NCBI GenBank assembly: GCA_002299425.1 | Contig: DBNW01000001.1 | Location: 1-34,522 of the forward strand | DNA: 34,522 nucleotides | Direction of reading: 5' to 3' | Origin: Methylococcaceae bacterium UBA662 | GTDB taxonomy: Bacteria > Pseudomonadota > Gammaproteobacteria > Methylococcales > Methylomonadaceae | Part shown: piece after piece, positions 1 to 7,284 of the stretch | Numbering within the stretch: the stretch's first letter is position 1 | How the letters are laid out: each line of letters starts with the position of its first letter | Notes under the pieces: generated by a model | Database searches by the model: none | Seen by the model: only the letters and a program-made list of their open reading frames with translations | What the model was told of the DNA's origin: nothing | Translations under genes and position numbers: made by a program

Positions 1-187
1 TGATGGCAATGGCTGGATAACGCTCTGTCCCATGCCACTAAAGACGGCGGACAGGAGTCAAGATTTTATGAAAAACGGTGCGATAAAGAGGTAGTTCAAC
101 CCAATACCCTCCATTTATACCCATGGTGATTCAAAAAAATGGGCATTGGATCATTCAGCCGGAGTTTTTGCTGTTTGCGCAAAGGTC
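1..187. other. Window-edge stretch without an assignable gene
   Basis: This lies downstream of the cysZ stop codon. On the plus strand one frame stays open from about position 4 to the TGA near 128. It gives about 41 residues beginning WQWLDNAL and ending near HLYPW, with no start codon inside the window. The composition looks protein-like but I do not recognise a family. It could be the decayed tail of a gene lying to the left, or chance. No convincing terminator for cysZ is visible. Confidence 0.3.
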
Positions 188-931
188 TTATTCAGAATTA
201 ACCCCGCCCAGTTCATAGATATAAATGGTCGCCCCGATGACCGCCGCCGGGGCGATGAGAATGTTTAGCACCGGCACGGCCAAGCCCACCATGGCCACGC
301 CGCCAAAGCCTAAGGCTCCCCAGCGCGCTTTTTTCAGCAGTTGCTTTTGCTCGGCAAACAACAGGCCCTGATTTTCCAACGGGTAAGCAAAACACTCCAA
401 GGCCACGCACCAGGCGCCAAACAACAACCACAGCAACGGTGCGATAACGTGGACAACCGGGATGGCTGACACCAGAAACAACGGCAAGGCCCGGGTGAAA
501 AAATAACCCGCCCGCTTAAATTCCGCCGCCATCACTTTGCCTAGCGGCTGCTCGACGGTATGGGCCGACACCCGTCCGGCTTGTGCATCTAGCAGCGCCC
601 AGGTTTTTGCTGCCAAATGCCCGTAAAACGGGGCGGCTATCAGGTTTGCCAACACGGTGAAGGTAAAAAAACCGGCGATGAAAAAACCGATGAAAAACAG
701 CGGCCACAACAGCCAGCGCAGCCATTGCAGCGCATCGGGGATGGCCTGTTCAATCAGGTCGCCCATAAAGTGATAGCCCAAAACCAAGGCCAGCGTGTAC
801 AGCACCGTGTTGATGGCTATCGGCATCAACAAAAAGCCACGCAATTGCGGCTTAGGCAACAGCCCTAAACCCTGAAAAAAATAACCGGCGGCCCGCGCCG
901 GGTTATTGGCTTTCGTGTGATCAAATCTCAT
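188..931 (-). CDS. cysZ: CysZ-like sulfate transporter (EI24 family membrane protein)
   Basis: A 247-residue integral membrane protein of the CysZ/EI24 family, which takes up sulfate across the inner membrane for cysteine synthesis. Hydrophobic segments lie near residues 30-55, 68-100, 145-170 and 210-235. The early part (FFQGLGLL, then RGFLLMPIAIN) and the VLANLIAAPFYG segment are typical of the family. Length is close to the usual 250 residues. The start overlaps the mtnA stop by 4 bases (ATGA), so translation is probably coupled. It is the last gene of the long minus-strand run that begins with the heme d1 genes. Siroheme is shared by sulfite reduction and heme d1 synthesis, so sulfate uptake beside a siroheme-consuming pathway is suggestive, but the link is only inference from adjacency. 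Confidence 0.88.
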   Translation of the reverse strand: MRFDHTKANNPARAAGYFFQGLGLLPKPQLRGFLLMPIAINTVLYTLALVLGYHFMGDLIEQAIPDALQWLRWLLWPLFFIGFFIAGFFTFTVLANLIAAPFYGHLAAKTWALLDAQAGRVSAHTVEQPLGKVMAAEFKRAGYFFTRALPLFLVSAIPVVHVIAPLLWLLFGAWCVALECFAYPLENQGLLFAEQKQLLKKARWGALGFGGVAMVGLAVPVLNILIAPAAVIGATIYIYELGGVNSE

Positions 932-1956
932 GCTAACTCCTTAACGCCGTTTAGGGATGGATGCAAAACGATACCCCGCTCGGTGACGATAACGTCAATC
1001 AATTCGGCGGGTGTGACATCGAACACCGGGTTCCAGGCCGTCACCAACCCGTCGTCGGGATAACAGGCCGGCAACAATTCGCGCGCGGCGCGCTGTTCGA
1101 TGTCAATGCCGTCGCCGGTCGCCAAATCCCAGTCTAGGGTCGTGGTCGGTGCCACCACCATGAATTTGACGCCGTGGTGCCGCGCCAACACCGCCAACGA
1201 ATACGTGCCAATTTTATTGGCGGTGTCGCCATTGACGGCGATGCGGTCGGCGCCGACCACCACCCAATCGACCGCCCCCGAACGCATCAGCCAAGCCGCC
1301 GCTGAATCGGCGATGAGCGTGACCGCAATGCCGTCTTGGGCCAATTCCCACGCGGTCAGCCGCGCCCCTTGCAGCCACGGGCGGGTTTCACCGGCGTAGA
1401 CTTTCACGGGCTGGCGATGATAACAACTGCGGATGACACCTAATGCCGTACCGTAGCCGCCGGTGGCCAAGGCGCCGGTGTTGCAATGGGTCAACAGGCC
1501 TTTGCAGCCGCCGAGCACAGCCGCCCCCAACGCGCCCATGCGCCGGTTGGCGGCCAAATCGTCGGCGTGGATTTTCTGCGCGCAGGCCAACAAACTGGCG
1601 GGGCTGCTTTCAGGCTGAGCCAATGCCATTTTCATCTGCGCTAAAGCCGTGAATAAATTCACCGCCGTCGGCCGCGATTGCGCCAGCACGGCTGTATCTT
1701 CCGCCACAGGCTGCCGCCACCGGCGGGCATCTGCCGCATAATGCCGGTTCGCCGACAACACCACACCGTAAGCGGCGGCGATGCCAATGGCAGGCGCACC
1801 GCGCACCCGCATGGTGGCGATCGCCTGCGCTACACCAGCGGCATCGTGGTAGGATTCGTACACGCAGTGGTCGGGCAATTGCCGTTGGTCCAGTATTTTT
1901 AAGGACTGGCCGTCCCAGTGCAGGGGGTGAACAGTGCGGGTTTTTGGCTCGGTCAT
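928..1956 (-). CDS. mtnA: S-methyl-5-thioribose-1-phosphate isomerase
   Basis: MtnA converts 5-methylthioribose-1-phosphate to 5-methylthioribulose-1-phosphate in methionine salvage; it belongs to the eIF2B-like fold. Visible motifs are RGAPAIGIAAAYG, the catalytic cysteine in THCNTG (Cys158), ETRPWLQGARLTAWEL, and the catalytic aspartate in GADRI (Asp237), followed by NGDTANKIGTYSLA. I start it at the ATG at 1956 (MTEPKTRTVHP), giving 342 residues, the usual family length. The longer frame to 2034 would need a TTG start inside the nirJ 3' end and adds 26 residues with no family match. No strong ribosome binding site is visible. It sits 55 bases after nirJ and overlaps cysZ. No other methionine-salvage gene is in the window. 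Confidence 0.93.
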   Translation of the reverse strand: MTEPKTRTVHPLHWDGQSLKILDQRQLPDHCVYESYHDAAGVAQAIATMRVRGAPAIGIAAAYGVVLSANRHYAADARRWRQPVAEDTAVLAQSRPTAVNLFTALAQMKMALAQPESSPASLLACAQKIHADDLAANRRMGALGAAVLGGCKGLLTHCNTGALATGGYGTALGVIRSCYHRQPVKVYAGETRPWLQGARLTAWELAQDGIAVTLIADSAAAWLMRSGAVDWVVVGADRIAVNGDTANKIGTYSLAVLARHHGVKFMVVAPTTTLDWDLATGDGIDIEQRAARELLPACYPDDGLVTAWNPVFDVTPAELIDVIVTERGIVLHPSLNGVKELA

Positions 1957-2011
1957 AGGGGTGAATATCGGCTGGTTAAAATAAGCGTTTGCGTCCAGTG
2001 AAGTAATGGGT

Positions 2012-3184
2012 TCAGCACGTTTCTGATGCGGCAAAGAACTGATCGGGTAGGCTGATTTCTGCCTCGGTTAGATAACACCCCGGGTCTTCGGCCCAAACAT
2101 TACCGGTGGTTTGCGCCGCCCGCACGCGGGTGTTGCCGTTGCAAATTTTTTGGTAATGGCAAACGCCGCAGCGGCCTTGCAGGGGCCTGGGTGTTTGTTT
2201 CAAACCCGCCATCAACGGCTCGGAAACATCCGGCCAAATGGCTGAAAAAGGCCGCTGCTTAACATTGCCTAAAGAGTAATGCCACCAAAACGTGTCCGGG
2301 TGGACGTTGCCTACGTTGTCGATGTTGGCGACGTTGACCCCTGAGGCATTGCCGCCCCATTGTTGCAGTTTGGCTTGGATAGGGGCGGTTTGGCTGGGGA
2401 AACGGCGAGCAACCCAGTGCAGAAAATACACCGCATCGGCATCGTTGTTGCCGGTGACAAATTCGCGTTCCTTGCCTTCCCTCAGCCACAGGTAGCACGT
2501 CTCAAATAACAAATCCATTACCTCCCGCGTCATTTGAAAATGGGCGTCGTCACCCCGGTTTTTGTTGCCACGGCCGCCGTAGTTCAAATGCGACAGGTAA
2601 AACTTGTCAATCGCGTAAGCGTCCATCAAGCCCAGCAAGGCGGGAAAATCTTGGTAGTTGTCCTGCGTTAGTGTGAAGCGGATGCCGACTTTAATGCCCT
2701 GCTCTAAGCATAAGCGGATGCCGCGCAGGGCGGCATCGAAGGCGCCTGCTTGCCGCCGGAACGTGTCGTGGGTGTCTTTTATGCCGTCCAGGCTGACGCC
2801 GACGTACTGGTAATTTAACGCGGCGATTTCATCAATGGTGTGTTCGGTGATCTTCGTGCCGTTGCTGGATAAGGCGACGTAAAAACCCATGTCTTTAGCG
2901 CGGCGGGAAATGGCGAATATATCCGGGTGCAGCAACGGTTCCCCGCCGGATAAAATCAGCACCGGGACTTTAAAGGCTTTTAGGTCGTCCATGACCGTGA
3001 AAATCTCCGGCGTGGTCAGTTCCCCGGGAAAGTCAATGTCAGCCGAGGTGGTGTAGCAATGCTTGCAAGTGAGGTTGCAGCGGCGGATCAGGTTCCAGAT
3101 CACCACCGGCGCCTGCGGTTTGCGTACCGGTGTTAGCGGCGTCGGTGCGATCAGTTCGCGCATGTAGTGGGTGAGTCGAAACAT
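2012..3184 (-). CDS. nirJ: Heme d1 biosynthesis radical SAM protein NirJ
   Basis: NirJ is the radical S-adenosylmethionine enzyme acting on didecarboxysiroheme to replace propionate side chains on the way to the oxo groups of heme d1. The radical SAM cysteines are C36, C40 and C43 (CNLTCKHC), followed by the glycine-rich LSGGEPLLHPDI. Near the C-terminus CGVCHYQKICNGN and WAEDPGCYL give the cysteines for the second Fe-S cluster seen in this SPASM-like family. Length (390) is typical. It is the last heme d1 gene of the run, separated from nirH by about 165 bases that contain a hairpin. The AUG at 3184 has a weak ribosome binding site; Met8 (3163) is an alternative. Confidence 0.95.
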   Translation of the reverse strand: MFRLTHYMRELIAPTPLTPVRKPQAPVVIWNLIRRCNLTCKHCYTTSADIDFPGELTTPEIFTVMDDLKAFKVPVLILSGGEPLLHPDIFAISRRAKDMGFYVALSSNGTKITEHTIDEIAALNYQYVGVSLDGIKDTHDTFRRQAGAFDAALRGIRLCLEQGIKVGIRFTLTQDNYQDFPALLGLMDAYAIDKFYLSHLNYGGRGNKNRGDDAHFQMTREVMDLLFETCYLWLREGKEREFVTGNNDADAVYFLHWVARRFPSQTAPIQAKLQQWGGNASGVNVANIDNVGNVHPDTFWWHYSLGNVKQRPFSAIWPDVSEPLMAGLKQTPRPLQGRCGVCHYQKICNGNTRVRAAQTTGNVWAEDPGCYLTEAEISLPDQFFAASETC

Positions 3185-3349
3185 AATGATTTTTGTTAGG
3201 GTTTTTATAAACGAGCGAAAAAAAAGCCTTGACTACCGGGTGCTGGACGGACGCGCGCCAGCGCGGCAAAACAACGGCCATCACTTACCACGGACGCATT
3301 TTAGGCATTGTCCCTCCGACAATGCCGACAACCTTTGACATTAACCGAC
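3185..3349. other. nirH-nirJ spacer with hairpin and possible antitoxin-like fragment
   Basis: The other heme d1 genes from nirF to nirH overlap or nearly touch, but here they are separated by 165 bases. A perfect 9-bp stem with a 5-base loop occupies 3304-3326. On the plus strand one frame from about 3229 reads RGKTTAITYHGRILGIVPP. This resembles the C-terminal part of short Phd-type antitoxins, but the frame runs on into the nirH 3' end and has no complete family domain. I treat it as a possible fragment only. Confidence 0.4.
3304..3326. repeat. Perfect short inverted repeat between nirH and nirJ
   Basis: GGCATTGTC and GACAATGCC are exact reverse complements separated by CCTCC. The stem is GC-rich enough to fold in RNA. 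There is no T-run on either strand, so it is more like a small mobile palindrome or an mRNA-processing hairpin than a terminator. Confidence 0.6.
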
Positions 3350-3832
3350 TCAACCCGCCGACTGGCCGCTACGAAACCCTGTTTTCTTCAGTATTTTGGT
3401 GCTGTACAGCACGTCATGGCCACGGTTATGTGCGCCTAACAGGTCGGCGATTTGCCGGATTTGCGCCTCGGCCTCGGCCTGGGTCTTGCCGTGCACCATG
3501 GCAAACAGGTTGTAAGGCCATTCCGGCAGGTGCCGGGGCCGGTGGTAGCAATGGCTGACGAACGGCAGTTGCCCGACTTTCAGACCCAGTTCGTCGATGC
3601 GCTCATCCGGCACCTCCCAAACGGTCATGCCGTTGAAGCGGTAGCCTAGCCGGTAATGGTTGGGTACGGCGGCGATGCGGCGGATGAGGCCTTGTTCCTG
3701 CATGGCGGTTAGGCGCTGCATGACCTCGTCTTTGCTGAGGCACAATTGTTCGGCCAAGGTTTGGTAAGGCTCCGGCGTGAGCGGCAAACCGGCTTGGCTG
3801 GCGCGCATGAGGCGGCGGTCGGTGTCGTCCAT
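3350..3832 (-). CDS. nirH: Siroheme decarboxylase subunit NirH
   Basis: One of four related Lrp/AsnC-like proteins (NirD, L, G, H) that decarboxylate siroheme to 12,18-didecarboxysiroheme in heme d1 synthesis. The N-terminal half is a winged helix (MDDTDRRLM...LCLSKDEVMQRL) and the C-terminal half is an AsnC-type ligand fold. FVSHCYHRPRHLPEWPYNL is the signature of the NirL/NirH subtype. At 160 residues it matches known NirH proteins. It begins one base after the nirG stop, which fits the D-L-G-H order of Pseudomonas clusters. Assignment to H rather than L rests mainly on order. Confidence 0.9.
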   Translation of the reverse strand: MDDTDRRLMRASQAGLPLTPEPYQTLAEQLCLSKDEVMQRLTAMQEQGLIRRIAAVPNHYRLGYRFNGMTVWEVPDERIDELGLKVGQLPFVSHCYHRPRHLPEWPYNLFAMVHGKTQAEAEAQIRQIADLLGAHNRGHDVLYSTKILKKTGFRSGQSAG

Positions 3833-3833
3833 G

Positions 3834-4277
3834 TCAGGCCTCTAAGTGCAGGTTGACAAAGTATTCTTTCAGCTTGGGCAGGTTGTAGACAGTTAAACCG
3901 GTCTGTTGGGCGATCGCTGCAAGGGTTTTGGCGAGTTGTTCCGGCGTTTCCGTCGCCAGCACAAACCACAGGTTCAAGGCATGGTTGCGGGCGTAGTGAT
4001 GGGCGACTTCGGGGAAGGCATTGATGATTTCGGCGATTTCATCAAGGCGTTCGGCCGGGGCTTTGACCGCCGCTAAGGTTAAGGCGCCGCCGCCTTGTTC
4101 GGCGTTGTACAACGGCCCAAAGCGGGTGAGGGTGCCGTCGTCCAGCAAGTTTTGCAGCCGTGCGAGCAATTCGGTTTCGGTGAGGTTTAAGGATGCGGCG
4201 ACTCGCCGGTAAGGCGCATCACAAATCGGGAAGCCTTTTTGCAGGGTGTTGATGATACGGCGGTCTAGGTCATCCAT
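3834..4277 (-). CDS. nirG: Siroheme decarboxylase subunit NirG
   Basis: A 147-residue Lrp/AsnC-like subunit of the siroheme decarboxylase. INAFPEVAHHYARNHALNLWFV marks the NirD/NirG subtype, with the HHYxRxH histidines near the active site. I start at the ATG at 4277 (MDDLDRRIINT), which overlaps the nirL stop by 8 bases. The frame is open further upstream to 4385, but that extension only reads the nirL 3' end in another frame. NirD here has the same length and the same 8-base overlap pattern with its neighbour, which supports the start. It probably pairs with NirH. Confidence 0.9.
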   Translation of the reverse strand: MDDLDRRIINTLQKGFPICDAPYRRVAASLNLTETELLARLQNLLDDGTLTRFGPLYNAEQGGGALTLAAVKAPAERLDEIAEIINAFPEVAHHYARNHALNLWFVLATETPEQLAKTLAAIAQQTGLTVYNLPKLKEYFVNLHLEA

Positions 4278-4767
4278 GCACGGCCTGTTGGTGACTTTGG
4301 GAGTAAAGCGCACCCCGCTGTTTGAAGCAGCGGCGGCTGAACAGAATTTGCTTGTCGAACTGTTCCAGTGCGCATTCGGTTTCAAGGGCTGCCAATTGTG
4401 CCAATACGGTATCCCGGTCTTTGCCGTGGATCATGCAGTACAGATTATACGGCCATTCTGTCAGCCTCGGGCGTTGATAGCACAAGGTGACAAACGCACA
4501 GCGGCTAATTTTAAGGCCCAGTTTTTTGACGCAGTCGTCAGGAATGTCCCAGACGATCATGGCATTGGCGCGGTAGCCCAGTTGCCGGTGATGGACGATG
4601 ATGCCTAAGCGTTTGATGAGACCGTGTTGTTGTAAAGCCGATAAACGCGCGATGACTTCTGCTTCGGTGAGCGATACGCCCAGGCCGATTTGGGCGTAAG
4701 GCCTAGGGCATAACGGCAGACCTTCTGCGACTAGGCCGAGCAGTTGCCAATCCAATGCGTCAAACAT
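4270..4767 (-). CDS. nirL: Siroheme decarboxylase subunit NirL
   Basis: A 165-residue member of the same family. An N-terminal winged helix (LDWQLLGLVAEGLPLC...SLTEAEVIARL) is followed by the ligand domain with FVTLCYQRPRLTEWPYNL, the NirL/NirH signature. NirL forms a heterodimer with NirD in Pseudomonas-type systems. It overlaps nirD by 8 bases and nirG by 8 bases, so the genes are probably translationally coupled. The C-terminal tail after FKQRGALYS is not conserved in my recollection. Confidence 0.9.
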   Translation of the reverse strand: MFDALDWQLLGLVAEGLPLCPRPYAQIGLGVSLTEAEVIARLSALQQHGLIKRLGIIVHHRQLGYRANAMIVWDIPDDCVKKLGLKISRCAFVTLCYQRPRLTEWPYNLYCMIHGKDRDTVLAQLAALETECALEQFDKQILFSRRCFKQRGALYSQSHQQAVHG

Positions 4768-5215
4768 GTCGCCAGTCCAGTTTAAACCCTAAGTCTATGA
4801 AAAAATCATCCAGCAACGGCAATTGCAATACCGCAAAATTAGTATGGCGTTCAATGCGGGCAATGACGGCCTGCAAGTGTTCGGCATCGCTGGCCACCGC
4901 CACAAACCACAGATTAAGTCGGTGTTCGCGTTCGTAATTGTGGTTGACTTCAGGAAAACCGTTGATGAATTCGGCGATGGTCGGCAATTGTGCTTCCGGC
5001 ACGGCCATCGCCGCTAAGGTGCTGACACCGATTTGGTTGGGCGGAATGACCGCACCGATGCGGCTGACAAAGCGCCGGTCTTGCAAATCCGATAATGCGC
5101 CGATGACTTCGGCCTCGGTCACGCCTAAGCGTTCGGCGATGTCTTGGTAGGGTGTCGGCGATAACGGGAAGTCGCGCTGGAAATCGTCCAGCAGGCGTTT
5201 TTGCCAATCCATCAT
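4760..5215 (-). CDS. nirD: Siroheme decarboxylase subunit NirD
   Basis: A 151-residue Lrp/AsnC-like subunit. The winged helix (WQKRLLDDFQRDFPL...GVTEAEVIGAL) precedes a domain with INGFPEVNHNYEREHRLNLWFV, the NirD/NirG signature with its conserved histidines. It begins two bases after the nirF stop and overlaps nirL. First of the four decarboxylase genes, as in other nirFDLGH clusters. Two adjacent ATG codons make the exact start uncertain by one codon. Confidence 0.92.
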   Translation of the reverse strand: MMDWQKRLLDDFQRDFPLSPTPYQDIAERLGVTEAEVIGALSDLQDRRFVSRIGAVIPPNQIGVSTLAAMAVPEAQLPTIAEFINGFPEVNHNYEREHRLNLWFVAVASDAEHLQAVIARIERHTNFAVLQLPLLDDFFIDLGFKLDWRHV

Positions 5216-5217
5216 GA

Positions 5218-6471
5218 TTAGAAACCGATTTTATGCGCCCTAGCGCTAAAGAAAATGCCGTTAGGGTGCTGGGCGGGCAAGCGGGCGATTTCCCGCAACG
5301 TGGCGGTGTCATAGACCCGCACTTGGTTGTCATCGCGCAACGCCACCCAGACTTGTTCGCCGCGCGGGGTAAATTCCATGTGCAAGGCGGCTTTGCCGGG
5401 CGTGAGCGTGTTGGTGACAGTTAAGTTTTTTACATCAATGAGTTGTAAGTGGTTGTTGTTGGGCAGGGCGAAATTCACCCATACTTGCCGGGCATCAGGC
5501 CGTACCATGACAAACACCGGCTGGCCGAGGACGGGAATGGTTTTGTGCAGTGTCCAATCGCGTTTGTTAATCACCCACACTTCATGCTTGCCGATGGCGG
5601 GTGCGAACAGCCAATCCCCGGCCATCGCCCAGCCTTCTAAGTGCGGCATTTTGTACACGGGCCATTTATCGTCGTTTTTGTCAAAGTGGGGCAGGATGCG
5701 CTGGACGCCAGCGGCGGTGTTCCACAAATCCAGCAAGGCCAGGCCGCTTTCGCCAAACAAGCCGGCGATGTAATAACGCCCGTCGGGTGAAATCAGCGCG
5801 TCATACGGTTGTTTGCCGATGTTTTTGAATTTTTCTAGGGCCGGCTGGTGCGGGTTTTGCATGTCCAGCGTCCAAATTTCCCCGGCATCGAACAGGCTGA
5901 AGACAAATTTTTGCCCCGGCGCATCGACCAAACCAACCACTTTCGAGCGTTGGCCGGGCGCGTAGTCGGTCGGGATGTCGGCGACCAAGGCTAAGGTGTC
6001 TGCGGCAAACACCTTCACGCCGCCCGGCTGGTAATTGGAGACGGCAACCAGTTTGCCGTCTTGCGAAATCGCCCCGCCGATGCTGTTGCCGGCCTGGACG
6101 ATGCGTTTTTCCAGCTTGTCGAGCAGCAAGTCGATTTTGCTCAACCCCCCGTCGCGCCCGAACACATAGGCGTAGCGCTGATCCCGCGAGAACACCACAG
6201 AGGCGTGCGACAAATCGCCTAAACCGGCAATTTTTGCCAGTTGTTTATGCTCGGTAGTGTTGACAATCAGTGCCGCGCCGTCTTCACGTTCGATGATTAA
6301 GCCTAAATCACCCGTGGCGCGGGGTTCGGCGTAGGCGTTGAAGGACAGCAACAGTACCAAAAGCGTAGTTTGGGCCGACAGCAGGATGCCCGACAACCGG
6401 GGCTTTGAAGCGTTGGGTTTCCTACCGCCAGCCCAACCTACAGTATTTGAAGCCAGTAATGATTTGTTCAT
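5218..6471 (-). CDS. nirF: Heme d1 biosynthesis protein NirF with repeat-extended leader
   Basis: NirF is a periplasmic eight-bladed propeller related to the d1 domain of cytochrome cd1 and is needed for a late step of heme d1 synthesis. The mature part starts near residue 49 (EPRATGDLGLIIERE) and ends PNGIFFSARAHKIGF, both family hallmarks. His89 in GDLSHASVVFS lies where the proximal heme ligand lies in cd1 proteins. Pseudomonas NirF is a lipoprotein; here there is no lipobox cysteine and FNAYA looks like a type I cleavage site. Residues about 9-29 (NTVGWAGGRKPN...) are encoded by an interspersed palindromic repeat read in frame, giving a 48-residue leader. A shorter original signal peptide, or an internal TTG start, is possible. 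Confidence 0.9.
   Translation of the reverse strand: MNKSLLASNTVGWAGGRKPNASKPRLSGILLSAQTTLLVLLLSFNAYAEPRATGDLGLIIEREDGAALIVNTTEHKQLAKIAGLGDLSHASVVFSRDQRYAYVFGRDGGLSKIDLLLDKLEKRIVQAGNSIGGAISQDGKLVAVSNYQPGGVKVFAADTLALVADIPTDYAPGQRSKVVGLVDAPGQKFVFSLFDAGEIWTLDMQNPHQPALEKFKNIGKQPYDALISPDGRYYIAGLFGESGLALLDLWNTAAGVQRILPHFDKNDDKWPVYKMPHLEGWAMAGDWLFAPAIGKHEVWVINKRDWTLHKTIPVLGQPVFVMVRPDARQVWVNFALPNNNHLQLIDVKNLTVTNTLTPGKAALHMEFTPRGEQVWVALRDDNQVRVYDTATLREIARLPAQHPNGIFFSARAHKIGF
6380..6445. repeat. Interspersed palindromic repeat inside the nirF 5' end
   Basis: The core at 6412-6437 has GTTGGG and CCCAAC as inverted arms around a short asymmetric centre, flanked by GTAGGTTGGG-like sequence on the gene strand. 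GTAGGTTGGG...AAACCCAAC palindromes are scattered in many bacterial genomes. The element is translated as part of the nirF leader. The outer limits are estimated because only one copy is in this window. Confidence 0.6.
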
Positions 6472-6496
6472 GATTCTGAATTATTTAAGTTGGTTT

Positions 6497-6625
6497 TTAT
6501 ACGGCATTGGCAAATTGATAGCCCAAGTTTTCGTCAATAATGACAAAATCAGCGTTAATTTTTTTCGCTAAAATAACGGTTTCGGCCTCGCCCAGATCAA
6601 GCTGGCTTAGTAACAAATCCTTTTT
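6497..6625 (-). pseudogene. DUF3368-like toxin, C-terminal fragment
   Basis: A minus-strand frame between the in-frame stop at 6626-6628 and the TAA at 6497-6499 reads KKDLLLSQLDLGEAETVILA, then KKINADFVIIDENLGYQFAN. LDxGEAExIxLA followed by ADxxxIDE is the conserved C-terminal half of the DUF3368 PIN-like toxins that pair with UPF0175 antitoxins. The N-terminal two thirds are missing and there is no start codon, so it is a remnant. It lies just upstream of nirF. Confidence 0.55.
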
Positions 6626-6747
6626 CTATACAACATCAATGCGGATAAAAAACGCAGGTCTTGGGTGAATTGTTCCTGGCTCTCCTTTAATGAAAACAAA
6701 ATGTTTTCGTTGATAGGGAAGGAAGTATCAATGGTTTTTTCCAGCAT
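6607..6747 (-). pseudogene. UPF0175-like antitoxin, truncated
   Basis: From the ATG at 6747 the frame reads MLEKTIDTSFPINENILFSL, then KESQEQFTQDLRFLSALMLY, and stops soon after RKRICY. UPF0175 antitoxins share the 'I-x-L-K-E-S-x-E-E-F ... A-L-x-L-Y' pattern and then continue with a KLSLGKAAELAG helix, which is missing here. The frame ends where the toxin-like fragment takes over in another frame, as expected if a deletion fused the first part of the antitoxin to the last part of its toxin. Confidence 0.55.
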
Positions 6748-6784
6748 GGCTTGTTCCAAATAGTTGATATTTGCTCGTTTGCTC

Positions 6785-6808
6785 GTTCCCAAGCCAGAGC
6801 TTGGGAAC
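6785..6808. repeat. Interspersed 10-bp palindrome (GTTCCCAAGC / GCTTGGGAAC)
   Basis: Perfect 10-bp arms are separated by the 4-base loop CAGA. This type of palindrome is scattered in the intergenic DNA of many bacteria. It marks one edge of the toxin-antitoxin remnant. No other copy is in this window. Confidence 0.65.
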
Positions 6809-6892
6809 CCGCGTAATAACCCTGCATCGAGCTTACTTATTCTTGCTTACCTTTGGTTAAGGAAATAATTTCTTTGAGATGAGCAATTTCTT

Positions 6893-7258
6893 TCAGTTGT
6901 TGTTCGATGATGAGTGGCTGCTTTTGTAATTCAAATTGGGTTTCTTTGGCATCGCCAAAACCTGAACCAACCAAGCCGCCTCATCCCGATTCATAAACGG
7001 CTTCCACGGCGGCATAGCCGTGCCTTTGCGGCCTTCCAAAATCGTTGTCACTAATAATTCATCCGATTTTCCGGCGAGTTTTTCCGGCAACAACGCTGGC
7101 CCCATGCCGCCTTGCAGGCTGAGGCCGTGGCAAGCACCGCAATCGTTTTTAAGCAGGTTGCGCAGTTCGGTTTGCCGTGTAGGTGAGGGATCAGCCCAGC
7201 TATTTTGTAACAAGCCAGTTGTAACTAAGCATCCTATTAGTAGCCATTTTTTCATCAT
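6893..7258 (-). CDS. nirC: Periplasmic cytochrome c NirC
   Basis: A class I c-type cytochrome of the NirC (c55X) family, an electron carrier used in heme d1 assembly and cd1 nitrite reduction. From the ATG at 7258 it has 121 residues: a signal peptide ending about NSWA (21-22), the heme site C40-G-A-C43-H44, and the axial Met82 in GTAMPPW. The stretch GGMGPALLPEKLAGKSDELL is strongly NirC-like. The frame is open to 7291, but that extension only reads through the hairpin at 7285-7317. The last about 17 residues (from KKPNLNY to a Ser/Asn run) look unlike the family and coincide with a different open frame, so the 3' end may have been rebuilt at a recombination junction. Confidence 0.9.
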   Translation of the reverse strand: MMKKWLLIGCLVTTGLLQNSWADPSPTRQTELRNLLKNDCGACHGLSLQGGMGPALLPEKLAGKSDELLVTTILEGRKGTAMPPWKPFMNRDEAAWLVQVLAMPKKPNLNYKSSHSSSNNN

Positions 7259-7284
7259 TGATATTGTGTAATTACAAGAAAGCG

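Larger units (their letters stand above)
6472..6892. other. Degraded spacer between nirC and nirF
   Basis: This is 421 bases with no intact gene, in a place where nirC and nirF are normally adjacent. It holds, in minus-strand order, a coiled-coil-like open frame fragment overlapping the nirC tail (stop at 6837), a 10-bp palindrome (6785-6808), an antitoxin fragment (6607-6747) and a toxin C-terminal fragment (6497-6625). It looks like decayed mobile or toxin-antitoxin material inserted into the operon. Confidence 0.6.

Noticed and set aside
1817..1824. GCGATCGC octamer (also at 3910-3917), resembling the HIP1 element of cyanobacteria
   Set aside because: Two copies in 34.5 kb within coding sequence are too few to call an enriched repeat.
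6338..6571. A 77-residue plus-strand frame over the nirF leader
   Set aside because: It is antisense to nirF and the toxin remnant, with no recognisable domain.
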